A stretch of DNA of 64,000 nucleotides from contig QXWO01000001.1 of NCBI GenBank assembly GCA_009911035.1, positions 181,641 through 245,640 of the forward strand, given 5' to 3'. Made by a program: the position numbers and the translations under genes. Positions 55,324 through 64,000 of the stretch are shown piece after piece. Within the stretch, counting starts at the first letter, position 1. Every line of letters starts with the position of its first letter. The notes below the pieces were generated by a model. The model was given only the letters and a program-made list of their open reading frames with translations. It ran no database searches and was not told the origin of the DNA. This DNA comes from Lachnospiraceae bacterium. GTDB taxonomy: Bacteria > Bacillota > Clostridia > Lachnospirales > Lachnospiraceae.

Positions 55324-56979
55324 TTATTTGGGAAATGTTACAATAACCGTCGTGCCTTTTCCAGCATGGCTTTTTACATCAACTTTGGCATTATGGATTT
55401 TAGCGGCGTGTTTCACAATAGAAAGCCCAAGCCCGGTTCCCCCTACTGCCTTAGAATGGCTCTTATCAACACGATAGAAACGCTCAAAAATCCGCTCTTG
55501 ATGTTCGGGGGCAATTCCTATCCCTGTGTCCTCCACTGATAAAACTACCATGCTGTTTTCATTCTGTATGTTCACCATTACTTTTCCGTTTTCGTGATTA
55601 TACTTAATCGCATTGTCACAAAGATTATAAATCACACTGTATAAAAGCTGGGGTATGCCGTTAAGGGGAGCCGGAACGCCGGAAAGCTCCAATGCAACAC
55701 ATACAGTATCTGCCTGTGACTCTAAGCTCTGTACCGCCTTTTCTGCCAATGTGTATAAGTCGATATTTTCCCTCTGCATATCGCCCGCGCCTTCGTCAAG
55801 GTGCGAAAGACTGATAATGTCATCTACAAGCCGTATCATACGTCCGGCTTCATCATAAATCTTTCCGGCAAAAGGTATTTTATAGTTCTCCTTTACCATA
55901 TCGTTTTTCAAAAGCTCCGCATACCCGGAAATGGAGTGAAGCGGAGTTTTTAATTCATGGGACACATTAGCGGTAAATTCTCGGCGTATCTGTTCCGCTT
56001 TTTCTTTTTCCGTCACATTGAAAAAGAAAAGTGCGGCTCCTTTCACAATATTTTCAGAAGTGATCGGATCGGCGTCAATTTGATAGCTTTCTCCATACAG
56101 CCGGATAATGTTCTCGCCCCGTTCCCCTTGCAAGGCTTTCGTAAGGATTTCCTGCAATTCAAGATTACGGCACAAGGACAGCATATCAGAACCGATACAG
56201 TCTGTGTCAGCGTCTAACAGTTTTCTTGCCGCAGGGTTTATACTGATAATTTTTCCTTTTTGATTTAGGAGAATCATGCCCTCATTCATGCTGCCGATAA
56301 TCGTATTTAATTCATTCTTTTTTTGGAGAAGTTCAGCTTTCTGTCCCCGTAGCTGTTTTTGCTGGCTGTCAATACGCCGTAAAAAAGGGGAAAGCTCATC
56401 ATAGCCCTCATTTGACAACGGATTATCAAGATCAATTTCATTTAATGGCTTTACTATTTTTTTTGAAACTTGAATAGCCAAAACAATAGAAAGAATCAGC
56501 GCGATCACAAATATAATGCAAATCGGCTGTGTCATGCCTAAAAGGAGCGTCAAGATAGAATTTTGAGATATGGAAAGCCGTAATATGGTGCCATCATCAA
56601 GTTTCTGAGCGGAATAAAACGAACGCTCCATCAAAGTAGCAGAATACCGTCTGCTTTCACCATAGCCCGAAGAAAGGGCTTCCCGCACTTCTTCCCGCTC
56701 TAAATGATTTTCCATTTCCGAAGTATCAGACGCACTATCAAAAATAACATTTCCCTCTGCATCAATCCACGATATACGATAATTTTTCACTTTCAAATCA
56801 TGGAAATAATCAACGCCCTCATTTGTAACGCCCTGTGCGGCAAGGGTTGTCTGCATTTTTAGCTGTGCCTGTTCAACATTTGAAAAGTATTCATATAGAA
56901 CACCCATGAACAGGACAACAGACGCAAAAAAAACAGTCAATGCGACAAGGCAGATTGAACGAAAAATTCGTTTCGTCAT
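55324..56979 (-). CDS. phoR: Phosphate-sensing histidine kinase PhoR
   Basis: The 551-residue membrane kinase has an N-terminal helix, an extracellular part, a second helix (near 150-170), a PAS domain (near 225-320), HisKA with SHELKTPLHSI (His near 342) and an ATPase domain (NAIKYNHENGK, DTGIGIAPEHQERIFERFYRVD, GGTGLGLSI). It phosphorylates PhoP under low phosphate. Its ATG overlaps the phoP stop by 4 bp. Confidence 0.92.
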   Translation of the reverse strand: MTKRIFRSICLVALTVFFASVVLFMGVLYEYFSNVEQAQLKMQTTLAAQGVTNEGVDYFHDLKVKNYRISWIDAEGNVIFDSASDTSEMENHLEREEVREALSSGYGESRRYSATLMERSFYSAQKLDDGTILRLSISQNSILTLLLGMTQPICIIFVIALILSIVLAIQVSKKIVKPLNEIDLDNPLSNEGYDELSPFLRRIDSQQKQLRGQKAELLQKKNELNTIIGSMNEGMILLNQKGKIISINPAARKLLDADTDCIGSDMLSLCRNLELQEILTKALQGERGENIIRLYGESYQIDADPITSENIVKGAALFFFNVTEKEKAEQIRREFTANVSHELKTPLHSISGYAELLKNDMVKENYKIPFAGKIYDEAGRMIRLVDDIISLSHLDEGAGDMQRENIDLYTLAEKAVQSLESQADTVCVALELSGVPAPLNGIPQLLYSVIYNLCDNAIKYNHENGKVMVNIQNENSMVVLSVEDTGIGIAPEHQERIFERFYRVDKSHSKAVGGTGLGLSIVKHAAKIHNAKVDVKSHAGKGTTVIVTFPK

Positions 56980-57650
56980 ATTTCCCCCTCCATTCGATAC
57001 CCAACTCCCCGTACCGTTTCAATATAGCTCCCACATTCGCCTAATTTTGTTCGGAGTGTTCCAATGTGAACATCTACGGTTCGGGTTTCGCCTATGTAGT
57101 CAATGCCCCATATCATTTCAAGAAGCTGATCGCGTGTAAACACCCGTCCGGGGTTTTCCATAAAAGTATGGAGCAGCTTATGTTCTTTCAGTGTCAACTG
57201 AACCCGTTCGTTGTTTACAAGTACAATATATGTTTCCAAATTCAATTCTAAATTTCCAATTTTTAGCTTTTTTGTTTCTTCTTTCGGGCTTGTACGGCGC
57301 AATACCGCTTTCACACGGGAAATCATTTCCATCATGCCAAACGGCTTTGCAAGGTAATCATCAGCTCCCAAGTCAAGCCCGGTTACTTTGTCGTATTCGG
57401 TTCCTTTGGCTGTTGCCATAATAACAGGAATGTCCTCTGTTGCTGGCTGCATACGCAGTTTTTTCAATATGGAAATGCCATCTTCGCCGGGAAGCATTAT
57501 ATCAAGCATAATAAGCTGGGGTTTTTCTGTCTGCAAAGCGTCAAAAAGGCTGTCCGCGCAGTCAAAACCTTTTGCTTTAAATCCGGCAGAATTTAATGTG
57601 TATATCATCAGATCACGGATAGAGCTGTCGTCCTCGACACAATAAATCAT
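56976..57650 (-). CDS. phoP: Response regulator PhoP (PhoB type)
   Basis: The 224-residue OmpR-family regulator has a receiver with phospho-Asp in LIMLDIMLPGEDG (Asp50) and a winged helix (LTLKEHKLLHTFMENPGRVFTRDQLLEMIWG, TVDVHIGTLRTKLGE). It should bind the repeats upstream of pstS. AAAGGAG precedes the ATG. Confidence 0.93.
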   Translation of the reverse strand: MIYCVEDDSSIRDLMIYTLNSAGFKAKGFDCADSLFDALQTEKPQLIMLDIMLPGEDGISILKKLRMQPATEDIPVIMATAKGTEYDKVTGLDLGADDYLAKPFGMMEMISRVKAVLRRTSPKEETKKLKIGNLELNLETYIVLVNNERVQLTLKEHKLLHTFMENPGRVFTRDQLLEMIWGIDYIGETRTVDVHIGTLRTKLGECGSYIETVRGVGYRMEGEI

Positions 57651-57707
57651 ATAAATCTGCTCCTTTCTTTCCTGTGGTATTCAAGGCTTGCCCACAAGTC
57701 TTGGTGC

Positions 57708-57751
57708 GAGATTCGGGTATGCTTTAGCAGACATCTTCCAATCCGAATCTC
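57708..57751. promoter_or_regulatory. Inverted repeat between phoU and phoP
   Basis: GAGATTCGG (57708-57716) and CCGAATCTC (57743-57751) are perfect inverted copies in the 161-bp gap. No T run follows, so a leader structure or partial terminator is more likely than a full stop. Confidence 0.45.
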
Positions 57752-57811
57752 TGTGCATTCTGGCGAACTCAATCATACCATATTACCTATATTTCATCAA
57801 TGGCGGTATGT

Positions 57812-58453
57812 TCACCCCTCTTTGTTCCCTGTGATTGAGAACAGAACCCATTTTGCAATATTGACCGCATGATCTCCGATACGTTCAAAATATTTTGCAA
57901 TCATTAACAGGTCTATGGCATACTCACCGTCTGTTTCGGGCTTGCTGAAAAGTTCAATCAACATTTTCTTCACCTTATCGAAAAAGGAATCCACCACATC
58001 ATCATAATCTATCACGGCTTTCGCCATCTGCATATCCTTTTTTACAAAAGCGTCAATACTGTCCGTTACCATTTTAATGACAGCAACCGACATATTATGG
58101 ATAACCTGTGTGTCGTCGGTGGCGTGGATATTGGCTAATGTGATAATTTCCGCTATGTCTGCGGATTGATCTCCGATTCTTGCCATATCTGTCACCATTT
58201 TCAGCGCGGACGATACAACCCTCAAATCTTTTGCCACGGGCTGCTGCTGTAAGAGCAGCTTTAGACACATAGTTTCAATTTCGCGCTCCTTGTGGTCTAT
58301 CTGAACAGAGAGATCGGGAACAGCCTTTGCAAGCGCGGGATTCCCCTCTGTCAGAGCTTTTGCGGACATAGCAATCGCATTTTCACAAAAAGCCCCCATT
58401 GTAATCAACTCTTTATTTAATAAATTTAACTGTTCATCAAATTTTAGGCGCAT
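57812..58453 (-). CDS. phoU: PhoU, phosphate uptake regulator
   Basis: The 213-residue helical-bundle protein has two PhoU repeats (LNKELITMGAFCENAIAMSAKAL, later AKYFERIGDHAVNIAKWVLF) with the metal-binding ExxxD-type motif. It links the Pst transporter to PhoR. The start overlaps the pstB stop by one base. Confidence 0.93.
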   Translation of the reverse strand: MRLKFDEQLNLLNKELITMGAFCENAIAMSAKALTEGNPALAKAVPDLSVQIDHKEREIETMCLKLLLQQQPVAKDLRVVSSALKMVTDMARIGDQSADIAEIITLANIHATDDTQVIHNMSVAVIKMVTDSIDAFVKKDMQMAKAVIDYDDVVDSFFDKVKKMLIELFSKPETDGEYAIDLLMIAKYFERIGDHAVNIAKWVLFSITGNKEG

Positions 58454-59202
58454 TATCCAAACCTCCCCGTAATATAATCCTCTGTCCGCTTGTCCTGCGG
58501 CATGGAGAATAATTTTTCTGTTTCTCCAAACTCCACCATTTCCCCAAGCAGGAAAAACGCTGTCCTGTCGGAAATTCGGAGTGCTTGCTGCATATTATGT
58601 GTCACAATGATAATGGTATAGTCCTTTTTTAATTCTGCGGCAAGTTCCTCTACCTTTGCCGTGGAAATAGGGTCAAGTGCGCTGGTCGGTTCGTCCATCA
58701 GCAAAACTTCCGGCTCCACCGCCAAAGCGCGGGCAATGCAAAGACGCTGCTGTTGACCGCCCGACATACCAAGCGCAGATTTTTTCAGCCTGTCTTTTAC
58801 CTCGTCCCAAATTGCCGCCCCTTTTAAGGAACGCTCTACAATTTCGTCCAGCGCAGCTTTAGAACGGATACCATGCGTCCTTGCTCCAAAGGCAACATTG
58901 TCATAAATGCTCATAGGGAACGGATTCGGTTTTTGAAATACCATTCCCACACGTTTACGCAGCAGGTTAATATCCATATTTCCATAAATATCTTCACCGT
59001 CTAAACGGATAGTCCCTTTGATGTGGCAGCCCTCCACCAAGTCATTCATTCGGTTCAATGTTTTTAATAATGTCGATTTACCGCAGCCTGACGGTCCGAT
59101 CAGCGCGGTAATTTCGTGTTCCTTAAACGCCACATTTATTTTTTTCAAGGCTTGAAAGTTTCCGTAGAATAAATCCAAATCCTCAACCATGATCTTATCC
59201 AT
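58453..59202 (-). CDS. pstB: Phosphate ABC transporter ATPase PstB
   Basis: The 249-residue ATPase has Walker [10 protein letters not shown] (36-44), the long PstB-type Q-loop with [15 protein letters not shown], signature [15 protein letters not shown] and Walker [13 protein letters not shown]. It drives PstCA. It overlaps pstA by 8 bp. Confidence 0.96.
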   Translation of the reverse strand: MDKIMVEDLDLFYGNFQALKKINVAFKEHEITALIGPSGCGKSTLLKTLNRMNDLVEGCHIKGTIRLDGEDIYGNMDINLLRKRVGMVFQKPNPFPMSIYDNVAFGARTHGIRSKAALDEIVERSLKGAAIWDEVKDRLKKSALGMSGGQQQRLCIARALAVEPEVLLMDEPTSALDPISTAKVEELAAELKKDYTIIIVTHNMQQALRISDRTAFFLLGEMVEFGETEKLFSMPQDKRTEDYITGRFG

Positions 59203-60061
59203 CTGTATTTTTACCTCCTATCTTTTTTGCCACAAATCCGGAAAGTGCATTTATCAGAATGACAACAACCAATAATACAACCGCAGTTGCGTAAGTCTGC
59301 TTGATATACAGTCCCTCGCCAGAAATAGAATACATATGGACGGATAAAGTTCTTGCCGACGAAAAAATACTTGTTGCTATTTCTGCAACGGTTCCGGCAG
59401 TAAAGATCAGTGCCGCCGATTCCCCGACGATACGCCCGATTCCAAGAATAACGCCGGACAAAATACCCGGAACGGCGCAGGGCAGGACAATAGAGAATAC
59501 GGTTTGTAGCTTTCCGGCTCCAAGCCCAAAGCTGCCCTCACGGTAACTGTCGGGAACGCTTCGCAAGGCTTCTTCTGTTGTCCGCATAATAAGCGGCAAA
59601 ATCATAATGCTCAAAGTCAAAGCCCCGGACAGCAAAGATAACCCCAGCCCAAGATATTTTACAAAGAACAGGGAACCGAACAGCCCATAAACGATTGACG
59701 GAATCCCGGACAATGTTTCAGCGGTAATACCTACGATAGAAATAAGTTTATTTCCCCGTCTTGCGTACTCTGTCAGATAAATTGCAGCGCCAATTCCTAC
59801 GGGAACCGCAAACAGCAGAGAAAGCAGCATAATGAACAGTGTATTGATAAGTGCCGGAAACAGGGACACGTTTTCTGTTGTATATTTGCTGTCAAATAAA
59901 TCCAGCGTTAAATTTGGAATCCCTTTTATCAATATATATGCAATAATAAAAATAAGCGCAAGCATTGTGATCAATGCTGCAAGGCATACAGAAAGAAAGA
60001 GAACAAAAGATTTAGGGTCGCGTCTGTATGCGCACCATTTCCGTTTCAATTTCCCAACCAT
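59195..60061 (-). CDS. pstA: Phosphate ABC transporter permease PstA
   Basis: The 288-residue membrane protein has about six helices and the permease signature ([37 protein letters not shown]). It forms the phosphate channel with PstC. GGAGGG precedes the ATG. Confidence 0.94.
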   Translation of the reverse strand: MVGKLKRKWCAYRRDPKSFVLFLSVCLAALITMLALIFIIAYILIKGIPNLTLDLFDSKYTTENVSLFPALINTLFIMLLSLLFAVPVGIGAAIYLTEYARRGNKLISIVGITAETLSGIPSIVYGLFGSLFFVKYLGLGLSLLSGALTLSIMILPLIMRTTEEALRSVPDSYREGSFGLGAGKLQTVFSIVLPCAVPGILSGVILGIGRIVGESAALIFTAGTVAEIATSIFSSARTLSVHMYSISGEGLYIKQTYATAVVLLVVVILINALSGFVAKKIGGKNTDG

Positions 60062-60910
60062 TTATTTCACCCTCCTTCCCCACAGGGAGAGGGACAGATT
60101 GATAATGAGAATGAAAACAAACAGAACAACAGCCGTACCAATTAACGCTTCACGGTGTAAATCCGTAGAATATCCCATTTCCAATACAATGTTTGTGGTC
60201 AGTGTCCGAACGCCAGAAAGCATACTGTCCGGGATAACCGCTTGATTTCCGGCAACCATCATAACCGCCATTGTTTCACCGACTGCCCGCCCAATCCCTA
60301 ATACAACCCCTGCAAAAATACCGCTCTTTGCTGCGGGAAGAACCGTAAAAAATACACTTCTTTCATGGGAAGCTCCAAGAGCAAGCCCTCCCTCATAGTA
60401 ACTTTCCGGGACAGCCCGGATTGAAGTTTCCGAAACGCTGATAATGGTAGGTAAAATCATCAGCCCCAGCAGGACAGAAGCAGTAAGTACACTCATACCG
60501 CGCCCGCCAAAGGCTTCCCGGATAAAAGGCACTAAGACTACCAATCCAAAAAAACCGTACACAACCGACGGAATCCCCGCCATTAGATTAACAGCAGCTT
60601 TCAAAGGCGCATAGATACTTCTCGGAGCAAATCTTGCCATGAATACCGCTGTCAATATTCCAATCGGTACGCCAATAATCAATGCTCCGGCAGTTACATA
60701 GAAAGAGCCGACGATCATAGGGAGAATCCCATAGAGATTATTTGCAGGTTTCCAGCTTGTACCCAGCAAAAACTTGAAAACGCCTATTTCTTTTATTGCA
60801 GGGATACCGCTTGCAAACAGGAATATGCAGATTAGAATTACCGCTGCTATGGAAACAAGGGCTGTCAGGAAAAAAAGCAGTTTCATCACTTTTTCTTTTA
60901 TATTCTTCAT
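60062..60910 (-). CDS. pstC: Phosphate ABC transporter permease PstC
   Basis: The membrane permease has about six helices and a loop (AVPESYYEGGLALGASHERSVFFTVLPAAKSGIFAGVVLGIGRAVGETMAV) typical of PstC. I use the second ATG (MKNIKEKV), since AAGGAG is one base from the first and seven from the second. Confidence 0.94.
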   Translation of the reverse strand: MKNIKEKVMKLLFFLTALVSIAAVILICIFLFASGIPAIKEIGVFKFLLGTSWKPANNLYGILPMIVGSFYVTAGALIIGVPIGILTAVFMARFAPRSIYAPLKAAVNLMAGIPSVVYGFFGLVVLVPFIREAFGGRGMSVLTASVLLGLMILPTIISVSETSIRAVPESYYEGGLALGASHERSVFFTVLPAAKSGIFAGVVLGIGRAVGETMAVMMVAGNQAVIPDSMLSGVRTLTTNIVLEMGYSTDLHREALIGTAVVLFVFILIINLSLSLWGRRVK

Positions 60911-60967
60911 AATCATGCTCCTTATTGAAAAGGGGCGGCGGCTTTCTTACCGCAGCCCCTTAAAATC

Positions 60968-61861
60968 CTACTGTGATATTTCACTCCAATGAACCACGTT
61001 ACCCATAAAAATATCTTTTACCTGTTCACTTGTAAGGTTATTTATGGGACAGTCATTATTAACAATCACTGTAATACCGTCCATTGCAATTACGGTAGCG
61101 GTCAGTCCTTTTTCCATTTCGGAATCTTTCAGCTCACGGGAAGCCATGCCTATATCGCAGGTTCCGTCTATCGTGTCAGACATACCAGTAGAAGAATCGC
61201 TTTGCTGTATCTCAATCGTAACGCCCGGATTTCTCTCAAGATAGGCTTCTTTGAGTTTTTCCATAACCGGGGTGACAGAGCTGGAACCCGCTACAATAAT
61301 TTTGCCCGAATCCATTTCTCCGCTGTAACTTCCCGCATCAGATACAGAAATATATCCATTTTCCTCAATCACCGCTTGACCGTCCGCACTCATAATAAAG
61401 TCGATAAAATCCTGCGCCGTGTCACTCAAACCGTCTTTTGTTGCAATGTTAAAGGGACGCGCGATCTTATATGTACCATTTTTGATATTTTCAATCGTTG
61501 CTTCGCAGCCGTCGATCTGAATCGCCTTTACAGTATCATTCATGGAGCCAAGAGAAATATATCCGATAGAGTATAAATCCCCGGCAACCGTTGTCATCAT
61601 AACAGACGTAGAATTTGTAACGGCGGCGATGTCTGCTGTATAGTCAATTTTTTCTCCCGCTTCATTTTTCTGCTCAATTCCAAACAGCTCTATGAACGCG
61701 CCGCGTGTCCCCGAACCATCTTCGCGGGTAAGTACATTGATCTCTCTTGACGTGTCGAACTTGCCGGAATCGCCCCCGTTCTTATTACCGCACCCCGTTA
61801 ATGCAGAGAGTATTAGAACACTCACAAGGGCAAATGCCAAGTATTTTTTTGATGTTTTCAT
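60968..61861 (-). CDS. pstS: Phosphate-binding lipoprotein PstS
   Basis: The lipoprotein is 297 residues with lipobox LTGC after a short signal (MKTSKKYLAFALVSVLILSA). The binding-protein core includes LTREDGSGTRGAFIE and IVAGSSSVTPVMEKLKEAYLERNPGV, phosphate-binding loops. The order of these motifs (GSGTRG first, then GSSSVTP) shows a two-part arrangement seen in some clostridial PstS. Start at the ATG after AAAGGAG; a longer frame would begin in the Pho box. Confidence 0.93.
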   Translation of the reverse strand: MKTSKKYLAFALVSVLILSALTGCGNKNGGDSGKFDTSREINVLTREDGSGTRGAFIELFGIEQKNEAGEKIDYTADIAAVTNSTSVMMTTVAGDLYSIGYISLGSMNDTVKAIQIDGCEATIENIKNGTYKIARPFNIATKDGLSDTAQDFIDFIMSADGQAVIEENGYISVSDAGSYSGEMDSGKIIVAGSSSVTPVMEKLKEAYLERNPGVTIEIQQSDSSTGMSDTIDGTCDIGMASRELKDSEMEKGLTATVIAMDGITVIVNNDCPINNLTSEQVKDIFMGNVVHWSEISQ

Positions 61862-61909
61862 TTTTTTGAATCTCCTTTGCTTTTTATTATTTCTTGAAGT
61901 GACAGCTAT

Positions 61910-61975
61910 ATCATACAGGACAAAAATCAAATCCAATATCGCAGCATTGTAAAATTGATGTAAAGTAAGCGTCAA
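61910..61975 (-). promoter_or_regulatory. Pho box and pstS promoter region
   Basis: On the minus strand TTGACG, TTTACA and TTTACA occur at exact 11-bp steps (61975-61970, 61964-61959, 61953-61948), the PhoP direct-repeat pattern of Gram-positive bacteria. A -10 could be GATATT (61940-61935) or TATGAT (61915-61910). Confidence 0.75.
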
Positions 61976-62022
61976 ATAAGAACGTGTAGTGAAATATATG
62001 GCGTTCTCTTGTAAAATCGGGG

Positions 62023-62056
62023 TTAGAGTTTTTAGGGTTCACTCCAAAAACTCTAA
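62023..62056. repeat. 11-bp inverted repeat upstream of pstS
   Basis: TTAGAGTTTTT (62023-62033) and AAAAACTCTAA (62046-62056) are perfect inverted copies around a 12-nt loop. It may be a terminator for the upstream side or an IS end remnant. Confidence 0.5.
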
Positions 62057-62109
62057 ATCCAGTCTGCAAATAAAAAGTCAAGCAGAAATTTATGAACTTT
62101 GAAAAATTT

Positions 62110-62740
62110 ATGTTACCATTCACAGACATGGATGCTTTGTTCATGGCAGCGCCTCAAGGTTCTTTTCGATTTCGGCAAGGTGTTCTTTTAAAGGTGCAGG
62201 ATGATGTTCCTGCCGGAAGCGCCAAAAATATCAGAAATAAAAGAGGATAAGCGGAAACCGGAGCTTTGCAGGAATTTCTCAACCCTGTTTTTCTGAGTTG
62301 TGATGTCACGGATGACGCTTTTGCGGTAACGGTTTAAGTCACGGAACTCTCGTATTGTTTTTTTCAGGAATGAAGCTTCCATTCAAAAGTCCGGTGCGTA
62401 GTAAGGTGGAGATCCATTCGGAATCCCGCATATCTGTTTTTTTGCCTGGGACATTCTTCATATGGCGTGCATTTACAACAAGCAAAGTAATGTTTCCGGA
62501 AAAGGCCTCTTCCAGTATTTCATAAACAGGCATCCAGTAAATGCCCGTGCTTTCCATAGCGACATGATGGCAGTTTTGTGAAATGATCCAGTCCCGTAAA
62601 GCAATCATATCCGGGATTAAGGTGGTAAACTCCCGGATTTCAGAGTTTGTCGGCTTACCCAAAGGGCCAGTCAGGATACAGGCAACAATTTTATCTTTGT
62701 GGACATCCAGCCCACAAGAAATTTCCAGAAGGTCTTTCAT
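62110..62740 (-). pseudogene. IS110-family transposase, frameshifted and truncated
   Basis: The N-terminal DEDD domain is present (CGLDVHKDKIVACIL, VAMESTGIYWMPVYEIL, KKTDMRDSEW). A run of seven A near 62365 shifts the frame; the other frame continues IREFRDLNRYRKSVIRDITTQKNRVEKFLQ until about 62190. The C-terminal transposase_20 half is missing. The ends of the IS cannot be seen. Confidence 0.82.
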
Positions 62741-62818
62741 ACAGAGCATCTCCTTTGCAATAGAATGGGCAGGAGATTTGCCCGAGGTAATACGGACTTT
62801 GCTACTCGTGCTAACCAT

Positions 62819-63259
62819 AAAAGGCGCGACAATATGCTGTGCTCAAGGGCAAAACATTTACGTTGACAAACGGGGTGCAGATCCTCCAAGGTGCGTCCAA
62901 ACTTAATCCTGCCTAAAACTATTATAAATCAAGACAGGAAGCTAAAACAGTAGTGGAGCCAGCCCCTCCTATTTTCATTATAGGCTGTGATAACACTTCA
63001 TGATTCGTTGACAAATACAAAATCAGCATCAGGAATTTCTGTTCCAATAGAATTCAAGGCAGAAGCAAAAAAGTTGGATATGGGCTGGCTGATCGTATCT
63101 GGATAAAAAAGTTTGTGATTTGTCACTCTGCAATTCAAACAGCACAAATGAAGTTTTCTTATCGACACCCTTTATTCATTGGAAAAATGATGACTAAGGC
63201 AACAAAAAGAGCTATCGAAGCAGAAAAAAGTGAGGATTTGCAGTAAAAAATATAGGTTT
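62819..63259. other. Gene-free junk region with short protein-like fragments
   Basis: No full gene in about 440 bp. One frame reads FSYRHPLFIGKMMTKATKRAIEAEKSEDLQ before a stop at about 63246, which looks like the end of a lost protein I cannot name. Otherwise nothing is supported. Confidence 0.35.
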
Positions 63260-63320
63260 CATAAGTATGTCTATAAAAGAAACTGTGGGGTATGATACTA
63301 TACAGCTTGTGACAATAAGC
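63260..63320 (+). repeat. Composite remnant of element 2 genes
   Basis: 63260-63282 equals 50554-50576 (RelA/SpoT gene) and 63283-63320 equals 50769-50806 (the 74-aa gene). The 192 bp between them in element 2 are absent here. Confidence 0.85.
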
Positions 63321-63347
63321 TGTCTCGCGGAGCGTGGCAGCGTTTGT
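63311..63347 (+). repeat. 37-bp dispersed repeat, copy 4
   Basis: Same 37 bp as at 10151, apart from a few bases including the first. Its ACAATAAGC overlaps the end of the element 2 remnant, so the two seem joined at shared bases. Confidence 0.75.
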
Positions 63348-63411
63348 TATCCTGATGTTTTTTGTAACTTTCTATAAAATGAGAGCATATTTTAAGAAAA
63401 AAGGTTTTTTT

Positions 63412-63885
63412 ATGTCGTATATAGATTATATTCCCGTAAGCGGAACAATTTTAAATATTTCAAGAGGAAATGACTGTTGCAGTCAAATGATGTCCCTGCG
63501 GACAGAGGATGGAATCGTCAATTTTATGGTGGATTCACAGACACAGATCATTGATAACAGACAGCTCAGGACAGGGATGCGGGTAACAGCGTTTTATGAC
63601 GGGAGCCTGCCGGTGCCGCTGATTTTTCCACCCCGCTATCAGGCCCGCATTATTGCAGTGACGGGAAGAAATGAGCAGGTAATGTTTGGCTATTTTGACC
63701 GCAATCTGTTAGCAGGGGATCGTTCTTTACAGTTAAACATTGGGGGAAATACAAACATAGAGACTGTGAACGGGCAGAAGTTTAACTGCAATCCGGCCGA
63801 CAGGACTCTGTTGGTTTATTATTCTGTGACTACAAGAAGTATTCCGCCCCAGACGACGCCCTCAAGAATCATAGTATTTTGCTGA
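63412..63885 (+). CDS. Conserved-type hypothetical protein, 157 aa
   Basis: The protein (MSYIDYIPVSGTILNISRG..., VPLIFPPRYQARIIAV, TTRSIPPQTTP) looks like a small all-beta protein with repeated beta-hairpins. I start at MSYIDY after AAAAAAGG; a longer frame begins with a hydrophobic stretch next to the 37-bp repeat and lacks a ribosome site. Function unknown. Confidence 0.6.
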   Translation: MSYIDYIPVSGTILNISRGNDCCSQMMSLRTEDGIVNFMVDSQTQIIDNRQLRTGMRVTAFYDGSLPVPLIFPPRYQARIIAVTGRNEQVMFGYFDRNLLAGDRSLQLNIGGNTNIETVNGQKFNCNPADRTLLVYYSVTTRSIPPQTTPSRIIVFC

Positions 63886-63936
63886 CAGATTTTCCAGCAA
63901 ATGCCTATTGACATTCTTTCTATAAACCTATAAAAT

Positions 63937-64000
63937 GTAAGTAGTAAGTAGTAAGTAGTAAGTAGTAAGTAGTAAGTAGTAAGTAGTAAGTAGTAAGTAG
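63937..64000 (+). repeat. Heptanucleotide tandem repeat at the window edge
   Basis: GTAAGTA repeats nine times plus one base with no visible variation and runs off the end of the window. Confidence 0.95.

Noticed and set aside
61862-61975. N-terminal extension of pstS
   Set aside because: It would translate the promoter and Pho box; the lipoprotein signal begins at 61861.
1-64000. CRISPR array or rRNA operon
   Set aside because: No regularly spaced identical repeats with unique spacers and no rRNA-like sequence were found; the edge repeat at 63937 has no spacers.

Overview
This window looks like part of a chromosome from a gut-type Firmicute of the Lachnospiraceae / Clostridium cluster XIV kind. 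The basis is gene content and order (a potRABCD-type polyamine operon with a cupin regulator, a NifU-like/GGGtGRT pair, a pstSCAB-phoU-phoPR operon), strong AGGAGG-type ribosome sites, and clostridial integrative elements. The genus cannot be fixed from sequence alone.

Positions 1-39117 are mostly ordinary chromosome. They hold a LysM protein fragment and a large secreted protein (1-4309), a spermidine/putrescine ABC operon read leftward with its regulator (4483-8832), a lactonase, aroC, a VanY-type carboxypeptidase, tgt and yajC (9049-13864). Next comes a branched-chain amino acid and serine block, leuB - membrane GT - ilvD - ilvB - L,D-transpeptidase - serC - serA (14149-24083). After that are glgB and mscS, a tRNA-Thr(CGT), a two-gene importer, argH, asd, an EAL protein, topB, a hexapeptide protein, and the NifU-like/GGGtGRT pair (37391-39113).

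Positions 39075-52580 are an integration hot spot. The last codons of the GGGtGRT gene occur three times as 43-bp direct repeats (39075, 47673, 52538), and each copy encodes the same peptide end. They bound two elements in tandem. Element 1 (8.6 kb) has a zinc-ribbon tyrosine integrase, a regulator divergent from a rightward operon, a phage DNA-packaging (terminase small subunit)-like protein, HicAB, a small serine recombinase and a frameshifted sigma factor. Its layout recalls phage-inducible chromosomal islands. Element 2 (4.9 kb) has no integrase. It carries a frameshifted PARG-like gene, an excisionase-like protein, a broken RelA/SpoT-like gene coupled to a small gene, and an intact IS3-family insertion. 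The start of a third element, with a dead integrase relic, follows.

Positions 53000-63400 hold a decayed large serine recombinase, a structured inverted-repeat site, a complete pstSCAB-phoU-phoPR operon read leftward behind a three-repeat Pho box, an IS110 relic, and a scrambled remnant of element 2. The window ends with one conserved hypothetical gene and a 7-bp tandem repeat. A 37-bp palindromic repeat recurs at 981, 10151, 10188 and 63311, and one copy supplies the end of aroC.
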